Source: a bacterium
GTDB lineage: Bacteria; Planctomycetota; UBA1135; UBA2386
Reading direction: 5' to 3'
Assembly (NCBI GenBank): GCA_030432695.1
Contig: JAUILN010000007.1
Location: 489,553 to 553,552, forward strand
DNA: 64,000 bases
Positions 41,001 to 49,684 of this stretch are shown piece after piece. A model generated the notes under the pieces. The model searched no databases. It saw nothing but the letters and a program-made list of their open reading frames with translations, and was not told the origin of the DNA. Within the stretch, counting starts at the first letter, position 1; every line of letters starts with the position of its first letter. The translations under genes were made by a program, and so were the position numbers.

Positions 41001-41587
41001 AGCTGGTGGACCCGATGCAGACTGCGAGCCAGGGTCTCGAACACCGCGAGCAACGCGTCGTCGGCCACCGCGCCGCCAGCCGCAGACCGCCGCTCGGCGA
41101 GGATCGCGGCGAAGGTCCGGCCCTCCACGAAGCGCATCGCGATCCAGGCGAGACCGTCCTGCACCCCGCTGGCCAGCACCGGGCACACGCAAGGGTCTTC
41201 CAGCCGCGCCGCCAGTTCCGCCTCCCGCACGAAGCGCCGCAAAGCGCCTTCACCGAACGCCGGTCCGACCCGCAGCACCTTCACCGCGACGCTCCGGCCG
41301 AGCCGCGGATCACGCGCCTCCCAGACCGTCGCCTGACCTCCGCGGCCGACCTCGCGGAGCAGCTCGTAGCCGCCGAGGACCGGCGGCCGCTCGTCGCCAT
41401 CAGGGACGACCGCAGCTCGAAGCCGGTGGTATTCCGCGACGATCCAGGTCTCGAAGCCTGGGAATCTGGCCAGGTGTTCAGCGAGCGATCGAGACCGGCC
41501 GTCGGCGAGATCCGCGTGGTACTGCTCCGCAAATGCGAGGAGCACGGCGTGGGGTTCGGCCTGGGATTCGGGATTGCGGCGAGTCAT
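38051..41587 (-). CDS. Ser/Thr protein kinase with WD40-like beta-propeller
   Basis: GRGGQATVWEARDP, VAVKVL, IVHRDLKPGNLMLD, ILDFGLAL, GTPAYMAPEQIRG; C-terminal propeller repeats; 4-bp overlap with the sigma gene. Confidence 0.9.
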   Translation of the reverse strand: MTRRNPESQAEPHAVLLAFAEQYHADLADGRSRSLAEHLARFPGFETWIVAEYHRLRAAVVPDGDERPPVLGGYELLREVGRGGQATVWEARDPRLGRSVAVKVLRVGPAFGEGALRRFVREAELAARLEDPCVCPVLASGVQDGLAWIAMRFVEGRTFAAILAERRSAAGGAVADDALLAVFETLARSLHRVHQLGIVHRDLKPGNLMLDTAGLPVILDFGLALAEDRDSLRTRSGDRIGTPAYMAPEQIRGQAVDARTDVHALGVTLYELVTLQHPFLRHRPDGEAAVRPTAESVWRAILETEARVDRTVVTRPNRDLAAILERALAKEPAARYPDAAAFADDLARLRRGEPVLARRRGPLGRTWSWARRHPLTAGLSAAVLVVVGAAWIGMWSLNAELASEQLATRLALGRSRTLALAMASDEETPRSPGRGLHLAQRAVDAGLGSDPSSAGTRRAFTALHRAWSELREDRVWDLGESVCGALEVLPGGRRFVVACGDGRILVGDAEEASGAAHLDELADLDRALSDFVVEADGGAALVPGPEGVSRVDLRTGRTEVLVQGLPVCAVAAGPETGDLLLGTADRRVVLVHSDGSRRVVLDGLPDVPARVAWIADPGHVAVATEGGFCVAEPLDPDSGVRADWRCRPYQRPRFVAASEGRLVAVGAVRREGAGNGLHLRDLRSGICGEVSGLGEVVSFDVAPDLSRIVLGTFSKGVVLYLAETRKTIPLPGHHVPVRRVLLAADGRILSGGEDRALWIHDGQARAARLLAGHDHWVTELGALRDGRVVSAGLDHTVRLWASHARGDLDLGGDGVWAARAVLAPGGRSVAVARHRAIEWRSFPEGRLLATLPTAGTDALLMEFTPDGTGLLSSCEDRRARFHDLRGVAGEVVDVGALELDADNPRHLVAVLDDRHLAVLGAREVYVFDREGRRVKSFELPSEARALAVDPNPDGAPRWLCGDEHGNVSVQDLEGRDQRVANLGRPIAWVEWVGEGELVMAVSDQGDALLVDSAAHELTVLGRTDDLVAGIAVRPDGERVAVARKRGVVELFDRAGRPVLDLAPLDDGAAGVCWSPDGESLAVWSSGGEVVLCDATTGAVSLAYAALDVEPRRVAFHPDGQSLLLSGVGNRVAVWPTSREGLLRQVREADLRALRPTEVERLEAAYGAVVGGVAEEEGR

Positions 41588-41653
41588 GGAATCGCCGGCC
41601 ATCATGGGAGGGGGCGCTGAACACCGGCGTCGACCCATGGTCGTCCTGCCGCG

Positions 41654-41666
41654 TCCGGTAACCGGA
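41654..41666. promoter_or_regulatory. TCCGGT-A-ACCGGA palindrome in divergent intergenic region
   Basis: Perfect 6-bp arms. Confidence 0.6.
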
Positions 41667-41697
41667 AAGGGCTGCCCTCCCAGTTCGGGATCGTGAC

Positions 41698-41720
41698 TCC
41701 GGACCGAGTTGTGGTCCGGA
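41698..41720. promoter_or_regulatory. TCCGGACC-(7 nt)-GGTCCGGA inverted repeat in divergent intergenic region
   Basis: Perfect 8-bp arms, loop GAGTTGT. Confidence 0.6.
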
Positions 41721-41833
41721 TCCGGAGCGTGCTACCGTGTCGGACGAAGGAATCGCCGTGTCCCCCGATACGGCTCGCTACAGGGGTGCCTATCGGGCGG
41801 CACCTCGACCCCGTCATCATCTCGGTGCACCCC

Positions 41834-44800
41834 ATGTCTCCCATTCGTCAGAGACTCGCTCTCCTCGTCACACTATTGCCCTTGGCAGGTTGCGGGCCCG
41901 CCGCGATCGGCGTTGGAGTCGGATCGATCGGTGGAGGCGGTGGAGGCGGCGACACGAGTTCCCTGAAGGTGGACGAACTTCGGGTCAACGGTACTGCGGA
42001 CGTCAAGGAGTCGATCCTCCTTCTCACCGGCATCGCACACCCCGACGTGCCCGAAGGGGAAACCGCCAACGCGATCGTCGAGATGCAGTTCGCGCTGCGG
42101 GAGACGCCCGGGGAGTTCAAGACCCTCACGGCGAGCAGCACGGACGCACGCGTCGAGGATCTCGGCCAAGGCCGGCTTCGGATCTCGGGGATCTCGAAAG
42201 CGCCGAGCCCTCCGGTACTGCTGAGCTGGTCACACGGCGACCAGCTGACTCCGAGCGCCCCCGGGATCCTCGAATGGAGCGATGTCAGGATCCGCGCGGT
42301 GGGCAACCTCGAGTCGGCTCCGGAGGACCGGAAGAAGAACGACGTCGTCATTCAGACTCTCGTCTCACTCGGCCAGGAGACCGGGACCATCGCGATCACC
42401 TCGGTGGACCGACCCGAGGTTCCCGACGATCCGGGCCGCGCCGTGAACGAGCGCGACCTCGTGCTGCACGGCACCTACACGGATCGCTACTTCCGCAAGC
42501 TGGACGACGGCAGCTTCTTGTCGGACGAAGATCGCCTCACGATCGAAAACGCCAGGCTGCTCGTGCCGTCTCTCACAGGCGGAGACCCGACCCCGATCGA
42601 CGTGGAGATGGTCGTTTCGATCGGGCTCCCGATGGACGATCCTGCGGGTCGCCCGTCCGGTGAGGAGTTCGTCTTCCCGTTCGAGGCCCGAATCCCGACG
42701 TTCGGCATCGTCGATCCCATGACCGGTGAGCGACGCGGATTGATCGCGCCAGGTCGATTCGACGAGTTCGTCGTGGAGTTCGACTACTCCGAAGCGCCCG
42801 CCGGGGGAACTCGCGCCACGGCTGCAGATGGCCTGGAGGTTCACCAGGTATCGCATTCCATCCAGGTGCCGCAGATCTTCGGCGAGCCGCCGGCCGTTAC
42901 GAGCATCAACGTCAACGAAGAGGCGTTCGATCCAGGGCGACCCGACTACCTCATCCCGATCCGGGTCGAGGTGGCCAACCAGAGCGGCTACCCGGTCAAC
43001 GTGCGGATCGGTCTGGCGGGGAACTTCGAGAGCAACAGCAACAGCGGCTCGATGCCAGCCACGCTGTTGGGAGTGCCCGATGGCGAACCGGAACCCATCG
43101 AACTCGTCATGGCGGCGGGTGAGCAGCAGAGCCTCTACGTCTACTGGGACGTCGCGGGAGACGCGGGATTCGGACTCGACCCAGGTCGACGGAACGAGCA
43201 GGACATGACGGGTTTCCTCGAACTCCTGCCGAGCCTTCTCGGTCGCGAGGATGAGGCGTCCCTCGGGCACCCGGTCGATGCGATGGGCCCTCAGGCCTCC
43301 GTGCCGCTCGACCTGAATACGCGCCTGTTCCCCCGGATCGGGCAGTCGGTCGTTTCCTCCGGACGCTTCCAGGTCACCACGAACGGTGCAGTGCGTGACA
43401 ACGTGATCGTGGTTTCGGGATCGAACATCGCGGGCCACAACGGTCCGCAGGACGACCCCAACCGAACCCACGACATCCTGTTCACCAGCGACGTGAATTG
43501 TGAGCTGGATCCTCAACTTCCGGACAACCCGGCGGAGAGCGGCATCGGAGTGGTGCAGAGCTTCTCGGCGCTCGAGAGGGCGCTCGGTGAGAATCCGGTC
43601 CGCCTACTCAATGCGAGCCAGACCGGCTGCTCCTTCGGGTCCGGGATCACCGACATCGCCTCGTTGGACCTGAATCCCGACGGGCCTGACGCCATGATCA
43701 TCTTCGGGTCGAACACCGAGTATGTCTCCTGGAGTTCGGCAACCGGAGCAGGCGTCGACCCGGAGGTGTCGGCGTTCGCTCAGATCAGCCGCCAGCGCAT
43801 CGGTCAGAACTTCATGCGCCAGATCGGGAACTCGGGTACCGACGCCGTCCGCATGCGGCCCATTCCGATTGGTGACCGGGCCAACCGTGGCGTGCTGGGC
43901 GTCCAGTACGACCGGACGATGACGAGCAACTTCCCGAAGTACCCGATCACCGACTTCATCGTCGACATCGCGTGGCCCAATGACCGCGACGATCCTGGCG
44001 CCGGCTGGGCGATCGATACCGGCCGTCAGCGTTTCGACCTCCCCAATCCGGTTCTGGCGACCGACCGACATTTCCACTTCCGGCCCGCGCTGGTCGCCGG
44101 CGAGTTCGACGGTGATCTCCAGACCCGTGAGGTCCTGATCGCCAGCAGTGGTTCGGAACACCCAGACGCGCCCTCGCAAGGCCGTCGCTCCTTCATGCAC
44201 CTGATCCGCTACGAGCCGGCGGGATCCGGATGGCGCGTGGCGAGCCAATCCGAGTTCTTTGCAGAGCTGGCGCCACCCGATCCCATTCCGGCCGATACGT
44301 ACGTCTCCGAATGGCGGGTGACCAGGATCCCTGGTGAGGATGGTCACGACCACCTTCTGCTGGCCCGCGCGCTTCGGACCAAGATCCAGAACAGCAGCCA
44401 GGCGAGTGCGGGTGACCCCCCTCGCGGTATCGAGCTGTTCGAACTCACCAACCACGGTGGAGGAATGGGTGTCCTCGGCTCCCCTTGGATGCCCCTCGAG
44501 GGCAACGCCCAACTTCAGATCGGTTCCCGCAGTCGGACCGGAAACGGCGTTCCATCGGTCGGTCTACCCAGTACGTGGACCAACCGGGGTGGCCGCGACG
44601 ACATCCGGATGGACCTCGCCGACGTCGAAGTCCACGACGTCGACGGGGACGGTCGGCCGGAGGTCTTCCTGGTGTTGGTGGGCACGCAGAACTTCAACAG
44701 CGAGCAGAACAACCGCGCGCGGCTCCTGATCATGGGTCGTACCTGGGTCCGACAGCGGGCGCTGGACGGCGATGCCGACGACGACCCGACTCTGCGGCGC

Positions 44801-46246
44801 CCGCTCTGGCGCCAGATGGTGGGACTCGATGACCTCGAGTTCGCGACCCCCGCCGAGGGAATTCCCGAGAGCGTGAGCGGCCGCGCATCCCTGCTGGACT
44901 TCGTGGATGTCAATGGCGACGAAGAGCTGGACTTCCTGTTCAAGGTCCAGCCCGTTGCTTCGAAGAGTGCCGATGAGGCACCCGGCGAACTCTGGGCGCT
45001 ACCCTCGCTCCGCGGCGACCAGCCCGGGTTCGGAACGGAGCTGAACGCAGCTGGCGGCTCCATCCCGTCCGCCGGCACCGCTGCGGTCTTCGACCTGGAC
45101 GGCGACGGGGTGACCGACATCCTCGCCAACGGCGACATGTTCATGGGCGCCGGTGACGCTCAAGGCACGGACCCGCGCTACATCCCGCGGGGACTGGGTC
45201 TCGTCGGGGACAGAAGCGGCCTCGCCAACTTCCTGGCGGACGCCCTCGTCGACCGAAGGACGCTCGAGCAGCGCGCGATCGATGTCGTCGCCTGGGGCAC
45301 TCGGACCGGCCGGCCGGCCGCGGAACTGCAACGGATCCGGTACGAATCCCCGCCACGGGTGTTCCGCGTCAACTCGGTCCAAGAGTCGCTCGACTCCCTG
45401 CTGCCAACTTCGACCGCTGCTGAGATCCACTCTGTCCACAGTGTCCTGGTGGACCGCAGCGCTGCACATCGTGATCTGCTCTTCGTCGTGACGGACGGTT
45501 CCGGGAACGACCAGCTCCGGGTCCTGCGGCGCGACGCGAACGGCTACAGCGAACTCACCCGGGTCAACAACGTACGCTTCCTCGCGACGGTGCGTACTTC
45601 GTTGCAAGCCTCCGAGATCCCATCGGATCCCTGGCGCGACGACGTGCCCGAGTTCGTCGTCGTTGCCGCGCCGGAGACCAATCGACTCCGATTGCTCGAC
45701 CCGGCACGTGACTATCAGCACGTCCAGGGATTCTCGATCGGCACTTCCGAGGATCGGATCACGGGGATCGTGACCGGACGATTCGTCGGAGATTCCGCAG
45801 ACGACATCCTCGTCATGACCCAACGTGACGTGTCCGATCCACGCATCGCCGACGCGGCCACCCGGGTCTTCGTCCTGTGGCAGCGTGGACCGCTCGAACT
45901 GGTCCCGATCTCCGACCAGAGCAGCAGGCCGAACCGCCCGGTCGTCCAGTATTACGAGTCAGCTCGGTCGTTGGCCGTGGGCAATGCGTTCGGAGAGTCC
46001 GATGCCGAGTCGCTGGTGGTGAGCAGCCGGTCCCGCCGGTTCCTGCAACCCATCGCCACGGGAACTGCTGACGAACCCACCGTGCGCATGGCCGTCTCGA
46101 CATCCCTCCTCTCCGGCGGAATCACGGTTCCGGAATCCGCAACCCTGATGGACGCCGACGGGGACGCCCGTGCGGAGGCGTACTTCACGGAGCCGGGCCC
46201 GACCCCGTCGGTTCTCCGGTTGCGCCGCGGCGCCCTGGACCGGTGA
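41834..46246 (+). CDS. Giant lipoprotein with FG-GAP/VCBS-like repeats
   Basis: Lipobox-like LLPLAGC then Gly tract; DVDGDGRPEVFLVLVG, DVNGDEELDFLFKV, DLDGDGVTDILANG, DADGDARAEAYF. Confidence 0.75.
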   Translation: MSPIRQRLALLVTLLPLAGCGPAAIGVGVGSIGGGGGGGDTSSLKVDELRVNGTADVKESILLLTGIAHPDVPEGETANAIVEMQFALRETPGEFKTLTASSTDARVEDLGQGRLRISGISKAPSPPVLLSWSHGDQLTPSAPGILEWSDVRIRAVGNLESAPEDRKKNDVVIQTLVSLGQETGTIAITSVDRPEVPDDPGRAVNERDLVLHGTYTDRYFRKLDDGSFLSDEDRLTIENARLLVPSLTGGDPTPIDVEMVVSIGLPMDDPAGRPSGEEFVFPFEARIPTFGIVDPMTGERRGLIAPGRFDEFVVEFDYSEAPAGGTRATAADGLEVHQVSHSIQVPQIFGEPPAVTSINVNEEAFDPGRPDYLIPIRVEVANQSGYPVNVRIGLAGNFESNSNSGSMPATLLGVPDGEPEPIELVMAAGEQQSLYVYWDVAGDAGFGLDPGRRNEQDMTGFLELLPSLLGREDEASLGHPVDAMGPQASVPLDLNTRLFPRIGQSVVSSGRFQVTTNGAVRDNVIVVSGSNIAGHNGPQDDPNRTHDILFTSDVNCELDPQLPDNPAESGIGVVQSFSALERALGENPVRLLNASQTGCSFGSGITDIASLDLNPDGPDAMIIFGSNTEYVSWSSATGAGVDPEVSAFAQISRQRIGQNFMRQIGNSGTDAVRMRPIPIGDRANRGVLGVQYDRTMTSNFPKYPITDFIVDIAWPNDRDDPGAGWAIDTGRQRFDLPNPVLATDRHFHFRPALVAGEFDGDLQTREVLIASSGSEHPDAPSQGRRSFMHLIRYEPAGSGWRVASQSEFFAELAPPDPIPADTYVSEWRVTRIPGEDGHDHLLLARALRTKIQNSSQASAGDPPRGIELFELTNHGGGMGVLGSPWMPLEGNAQLQIGSRSRTGNGVPSVGLPSTWTNRGGRDDIRMDLADVEVHDVDGDGRPEVFLVLVGTQNFNSEQNNRARLLIMGRTWVRQRALDGDADDDPTLRRPLWRQMVGLDDLEFATPAEGIPESVSGRASLLDFVDVNGDEELDFLFKVQPVASKSADEAPGELWALPSLRGDQPGFGTELNAAGGSIPSAGTAAVFDLDGDGVTDILANGDMFMGAGDAQGTDPRYIPRGLGLVGDRSGLANFLADALVDRRTLEQRAIDVVAWGTRTGRPAAELQRIRYESPPRVFRVNSVQESLDSLLPTSTAAEIHSVHSVLVDRSAAHRDLLFVVTDGSGNDQLRVLRRDANGYSELTRVNNVRFLATVRTSLQASEIPSDPWRDDVPEFVVVAAPETNRLRLLDPARDYQHVQGFSIGTSEDRITGIVTGRFVGDSADDILVMTQRDVSDPRIADAATRVFVLWQRGPLELVPISDQSSRPNRPVVQYYESARSLAVGNAFGESDAESLVVSSRSRRFLQPIATGTADEPTVRMAVSTSLLSGGITVPESATLMDADGDARAEAYFTEPGPTPSVLRLRRGALDR

Positions 46247-46351
46247 CCCGAGGCTGAATGGACGTCTGCCTTCCCTACTCCGGAGGCGGACGGGACGGCA
46301 TCCCGCGAGTGGGTCCTGGAATCGCCCTTCCACTCTGCGAGACTCCGCCCG

Positions 46352-47881
46352 ATGCCCAATCCGCTCGCTGACGAGCTGCAGACCGACCGCCGCGCGCGCC
46401 CGAGTGCGCTGGTGATCTTCGGGGCGTCCGGAGATCTGACCCGCCGCAAGCTGGTGCCATCGTTGATGGGCCTCGCCCAGGACGGCCTGCTGCCGCCCGG
46501 CTTCGCGGTGGTGGGTTTCGCGCGCCGCGACTGGAGTCAGGCCGAGTTCCGCCGCCGCCTGGAGGAAGGTGTCGAGGCTCACGGCCGCGAGGGCGCGGGC
46601 GACGCCTTCGCCGAGTGGCAGGGTCGCTTCTCGTACTTCGAGGGCGACTACGACGACCCCGAGTCCTACCGGAAGCTCGCGGTGCACCTCGACGAGGTCG
46701 ACCAGCGGCAGGGCACTCAGGGCAATCGGATCTTCTATCTCGCGACGCCACCGGCGGCGTACCAGACGATCCTCGGTCATCTGCACGAGAGCGGGCTGTC
46801 GACCGAGACCGACACCGGTCCGGCCGGCGGGACTTTCGCGCGGGTGATCGTCGAGAAGCCGTTCGGCAAGGACCTCGACACCGCACAGGCGCTCAACGCG
46901 CAGGTCCTGGCCGGCTTCAACGAGCACCAGGTGTTCCGCATCGACCACTACCTCGGCAAGGAGACGGTCCAGAACATCCTGGCGCTGCGGTTCGCCAACT
47001 CGATCTTCGAGCCGCTCTGGAACCACCACTACATCGACCACGTGCAGATCACGGTCGCGGAGTCGATCGGCATCGAGGGCCGCGGCGGCTACTTCGACAA
47101 TGCCGGGATCATCCGCGACATGATCCAGAACCACCTGCTGCAGGTGCTGACCCTGGTCGCGATGGAACCACCGGTGTCGAGCAGCGGCGACTCGATCCGC
47201 GACGAGAAGGTCAAGGTGCTGCGAGCGATCCGCTCGCTCACCCCAGAGAAGGTCGCGGCCAGCACGGTCCGTGGTCGCTACACCGCCGGCTGGTCGCGCG
47301 GCGAGGCGGTGCCGGGCTATCTCGACGAGGAAGACGTGGCCGCCGACTCGACCACCGAAACCTACGCGGCGGTGAAGCTGTACGTCGACAACTGGCGCTG
47401 GGCCGGCACGCCGTTCTTCCTGCGCTCGGGCAAACGCCTGCCGCGGCGCGTGACCGAGATCGCGATCCACTTCCACCGCCCGCCGCACCTGCTCTACGGC
47501 GACATCCACCGCAGCAAGCTGCACCGCAACGTCCTGCTGCTCCGCGTGCAGCCCGACGAGGGGGTCTCCCTACGCTTCGGCTCCAAGGTGCCCGGCCCGC
47601 ACTTCCAGATCCGCGACGTGCGGATGGACTTCAGCTACGGCAGCGAGTTCGGCAGCCGCTCGGCGGACGCCTACGAGCGTCTGCTGTTCGACGCGATGCT
47701 CGGCGATCCCACGCTGTTCGCGCGGCGCGACGAGGTGGAAGAAGCGTGGCGCATCGTCGACTCGATCGTCGAGGGTTGGTGCGCTTCGGAAGGTCGACCC
47801 GCGGACTACGAGGCGGGAACCTGGGGGCCGGAGGAGGCCGAGGAACTGCTCGGGCCGGCCCGCGAGTGGCGCCGGCCCTGA
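46352..47881 (+). CDS. zwf: Glucose-6-phosphate 1-dehydrogenase
   Basis: VIFGASGDLTRRKLVPSL, RVIVEKPFGKDL, RIDHYLGKETVQNILALRFAN. Confidence 0.97.
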   Translation: MPNPLADELQTDRRARPSALVIFGASGDLTRRKLVPSLMGLAQDGLLPPGFAVVGFARRDWSQAEFRRRLEEGVEAHGREGAGDAFAEWQGRFSYFEGDYDDPESYRKLAVHLDEVDQRQGTQGNRIFYLATPPAAYQTILGHLHESGLSTETDTGPAGGTFARVIVEKPFGKDLDTAQALNAQVLAGFNEHQVFRIDHYLGKETVQNILALRFANSIFEPLWNHHYIDHVQITVAESIGIEGRGGYFDNAGIIRDMIQNHLLQVLTLVAMEPPVSSSGDSIRDEKVKVLRAIRSLTPEKVAASTVRGRYTAGWSRGEAVPGYLDEEDVAADSTTETYAAVKLYVDNWRWAGTPFFLRSGKRLPRRVTEIAIHFHRPPHLLYGDIHRSKLHRNVLLLRVQPDEGVSLRFGSKVPGPHFQIRDVRMDFSYGSEFGSRSADAYERLLFDAMLGDPTLFARRDEVEEAWRIVDSIVEGWCASEGRPADYEAGTWGPEEAEELLGPAREWRRP

Positions 47882-47902
47882 ACGGGCTCCCGGCGCGCCC
47901 CG

Positions 47903-47950
47903 CCGCTACTTCATGCGGCTACTGCTTCATGCGGCCGCTACTTCTTGACC
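47903..47950. repeat. Three imperfect 16-bp tandem units spanning the uspA stop codon
   Basis: CCGCTACTTCATGCGG / CTACTGCTTCATGCGG / CCGCTACTTCTTGACC. Confidence 0.7.
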
Positions 47951-48402
47951 TGCGGAATCGCGTAGACCGGCACCTTCGAGTTCCGGATCACCTCTTCGAC
48001 GACGCTACCCATCACCAGGCGGCTGAGGCCCCGGCGCGCGTGCGTGCAGATCGCGATGATGTCCACTCCGTTGGCATCGGCGTAGTTCAGGATGACTTCG
48101 GGGATCTCCTCGCCGACCTGAGCGACCAGCTCCAGATCGATCGACGAGTCGAACCGCTCACGCAGTTTCTCCATGTCCTTGCGCGCAAGGTCGAGCTGTT
48201 GTTCGTCACTCGGAATCGGCACCGGCGAGACGAACGGTGTGCCGGTCGCGTGATGATCCATCGACGGCAAGACGTAGAGCAGGCTGACCTTCGCACCGAG
48301 CGCCGCGGCGAGGTCGTTGACCGGCTCGAAGGCCTGGAACGACTCCTCCGAGAAGTCGGTGGTCAGCAGGATGTGCTTCTTGTTCTGGGTCATGTGAGCC
48401 AC
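47938..48402 (-). CDS. Universal stress protein UspA family
   Basis: HILLTTDFSEESFQAFEPVNDLA, IIAICTHARRGLSRLVMGSVVEEVIRNSKVPV. Confidence 0.92.
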   Translation of the reverse strand: MAHMTQNKKHILLTTDFSEESFQAFEPVNDLAAALGAKVSLLYVLPSMDHHATGTPFVSPVPIPSDEQQLDLARKDMEKLRERFDSSIDLELVAQVGEEIPEVILNYADANGVDIIAICTHARRGLSRLVMGSVVEEVIRNSKVPVYAIPQVKK

Positions 48403-48403
48403 C

Positions 48404-48422
48404 CGCCCGGAGCGACCGGGCG
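48404..48422. promoter_or_regulatory. CGCCCGG-AGCGA-CCGGGCG hairpin immediately upstream of the uspA start
   Basis: Perfect 7-bp stem, 5-nt loop. Confidence 0.5.
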
Positions 48423-48615
48423 TCTCCGCGGAGGATAACCCCTGAGCCGGTTCCGGATTGCAGGGATCCGCACCAGCCGATGGGGGCCCGGAGCGCCCGC
48501 GACCGGCACGAATCCGGATCTCTGGGAGGCCATTCGTCCGTGATAGACTCGAGCGTGCCGTCCGCCGCTCGGTCCGGCGCTGCGGCTATCCGGTTCGACT
48601 GCAGGAAGCTCTCCC

Positions 48616-49614
48616 ATGGATCGCGAACGACACATCGTCGAACACGAACGTCCGGTGGAACTGCACGACCTGGAGCAGTGCCTCCGCAAGCCCTGCGATG
48701 GTCAGGTTCTCGAGGTCACCCCGACCGAGGAGGAGAGCACGCGGCCGGTCTACCGAGCCGTGACGATGAACCTGGTCGCGGTCGCGCCAGCCGCCGACGA
48801 GTCGCTGCTGCATGCCGGTTTCCGCAAGCTGTTCCGCACCAATCCGTGCATGGCCTTCCTGGTGCTGATGACCGAGGGCCGCCAGCCGATGCGCGCGTCG
48901 TTCTCCACCGTGATCGAGGAGAGTCGCACCAGCCGGACGGTGCTGCTGGAACAGATCACCCTGCGCGTTCCACAGCGCGATCCCGCCGCGATCGCGAGCA
49001 TCGTCCGACCACTCCTGGTCCACGACCTGCCGACCCTGACCTTCTGGGCTTGGCGACTGCCCCGCGATCCCGAGGCGATCAACCACCTCGCCAGCCTGGG
49101 TGATCTCCTGGTCTTCGATTCCGCGCTGTTCGACGACCCTGCGGCCGACCGCGCTCGCCTCCTGAGCGACGAGTTCCCGAGCAGTGTGCAGCCCTGCACA
49201 GACCTGGTCGAGCACCGGCTCGCGCCCTGGCGTCGCGCCCTCGCCGAAGCGCTCGAACACGCGCACTGGCCACCCCTCACACCGGCTCGAGCGACGATCC
49301 ATCACACCGGCGGGCGCGGCAATCTGGCGGCAGCCGAGCTGCTGGCCGACTTCATGGCGGAGCGACTCGGCGCGGAGGTCCGGCTGGAGAACCGCTGCAA
49401 CCCACACGCGCCGAGCTTCGAGCCCTGCCGGGTCGAACTGCGGTTCGACGATTGCCGCATCGTCGTCGCGCACCGTTGGCCCGCTGCCCACCTACGCGTC
49501 GACGTGACGCTGGAAGACCGCTGCCTCCTGCCGTTCACGGTGGTGTCGCGCGCCGCGTCCCGCGCCGAACTCCTGGCGAGCGCCGCGGCACAGTTGGACA
49601 AGGTCGTGGTGTAG
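48616..49614 (+). CDS. opcA: OpcA-like glucose-6-phosphate dehydrogenase assembly protein
   Basis: LLVHDLPTLTFWAWRLP, DLLVFDSALFDDP; location next to zwf. Confidence 0.78.
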   Translation: MDRERHIVEHERPVELHDLEQCLRKPCDGQVLEVTPTEEESTRPVYRAVTMNLVAVAPAADESLLHAGFRKLFRTNPCMAFLVLMTEGRQPMRASFSTVIEESRTSRTVLLEQITLRVPQRDPAAIASIVRPLLVHDLPTLTFWAWRLPRDPEAINHLASLGDLLVFDSALFDDPAADRARLLSDEFPSSVQPCTDLVEHRLAPWRRALAEALEHAHWPPLTPARATIHHTGGRGNLAAAELLADFMAERLGAEVRLENRCNPHAPSFEPCRVELRFDDCRIVVAHRWPAAHLRVDVTLEDRCLLPFTVVSRAASRAELLASAAAQLDKVVV

Positions 49615-49684
49615 GAAGCCGTGACCCCGGCCTCGGGGATTTCCCGAGCCGCGAATCGGCCCGGCTCCTCCAGTCGGACGCCGT

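Noticed and set aside
40268-41620. 450-aa plus-strand ORF (and the 796-aa one at 37853-40243)
   Set aside because: Antisense to a kinase with clear catalytic motifs; composition is low-information Arg/His/Gln-rich.
48541-48615. Possible tRNA (GGTTCGACTGC resembles a T-loop)
   Set aside because: No matching acceptor stem, D-arm or anticodon stem could be drawn.
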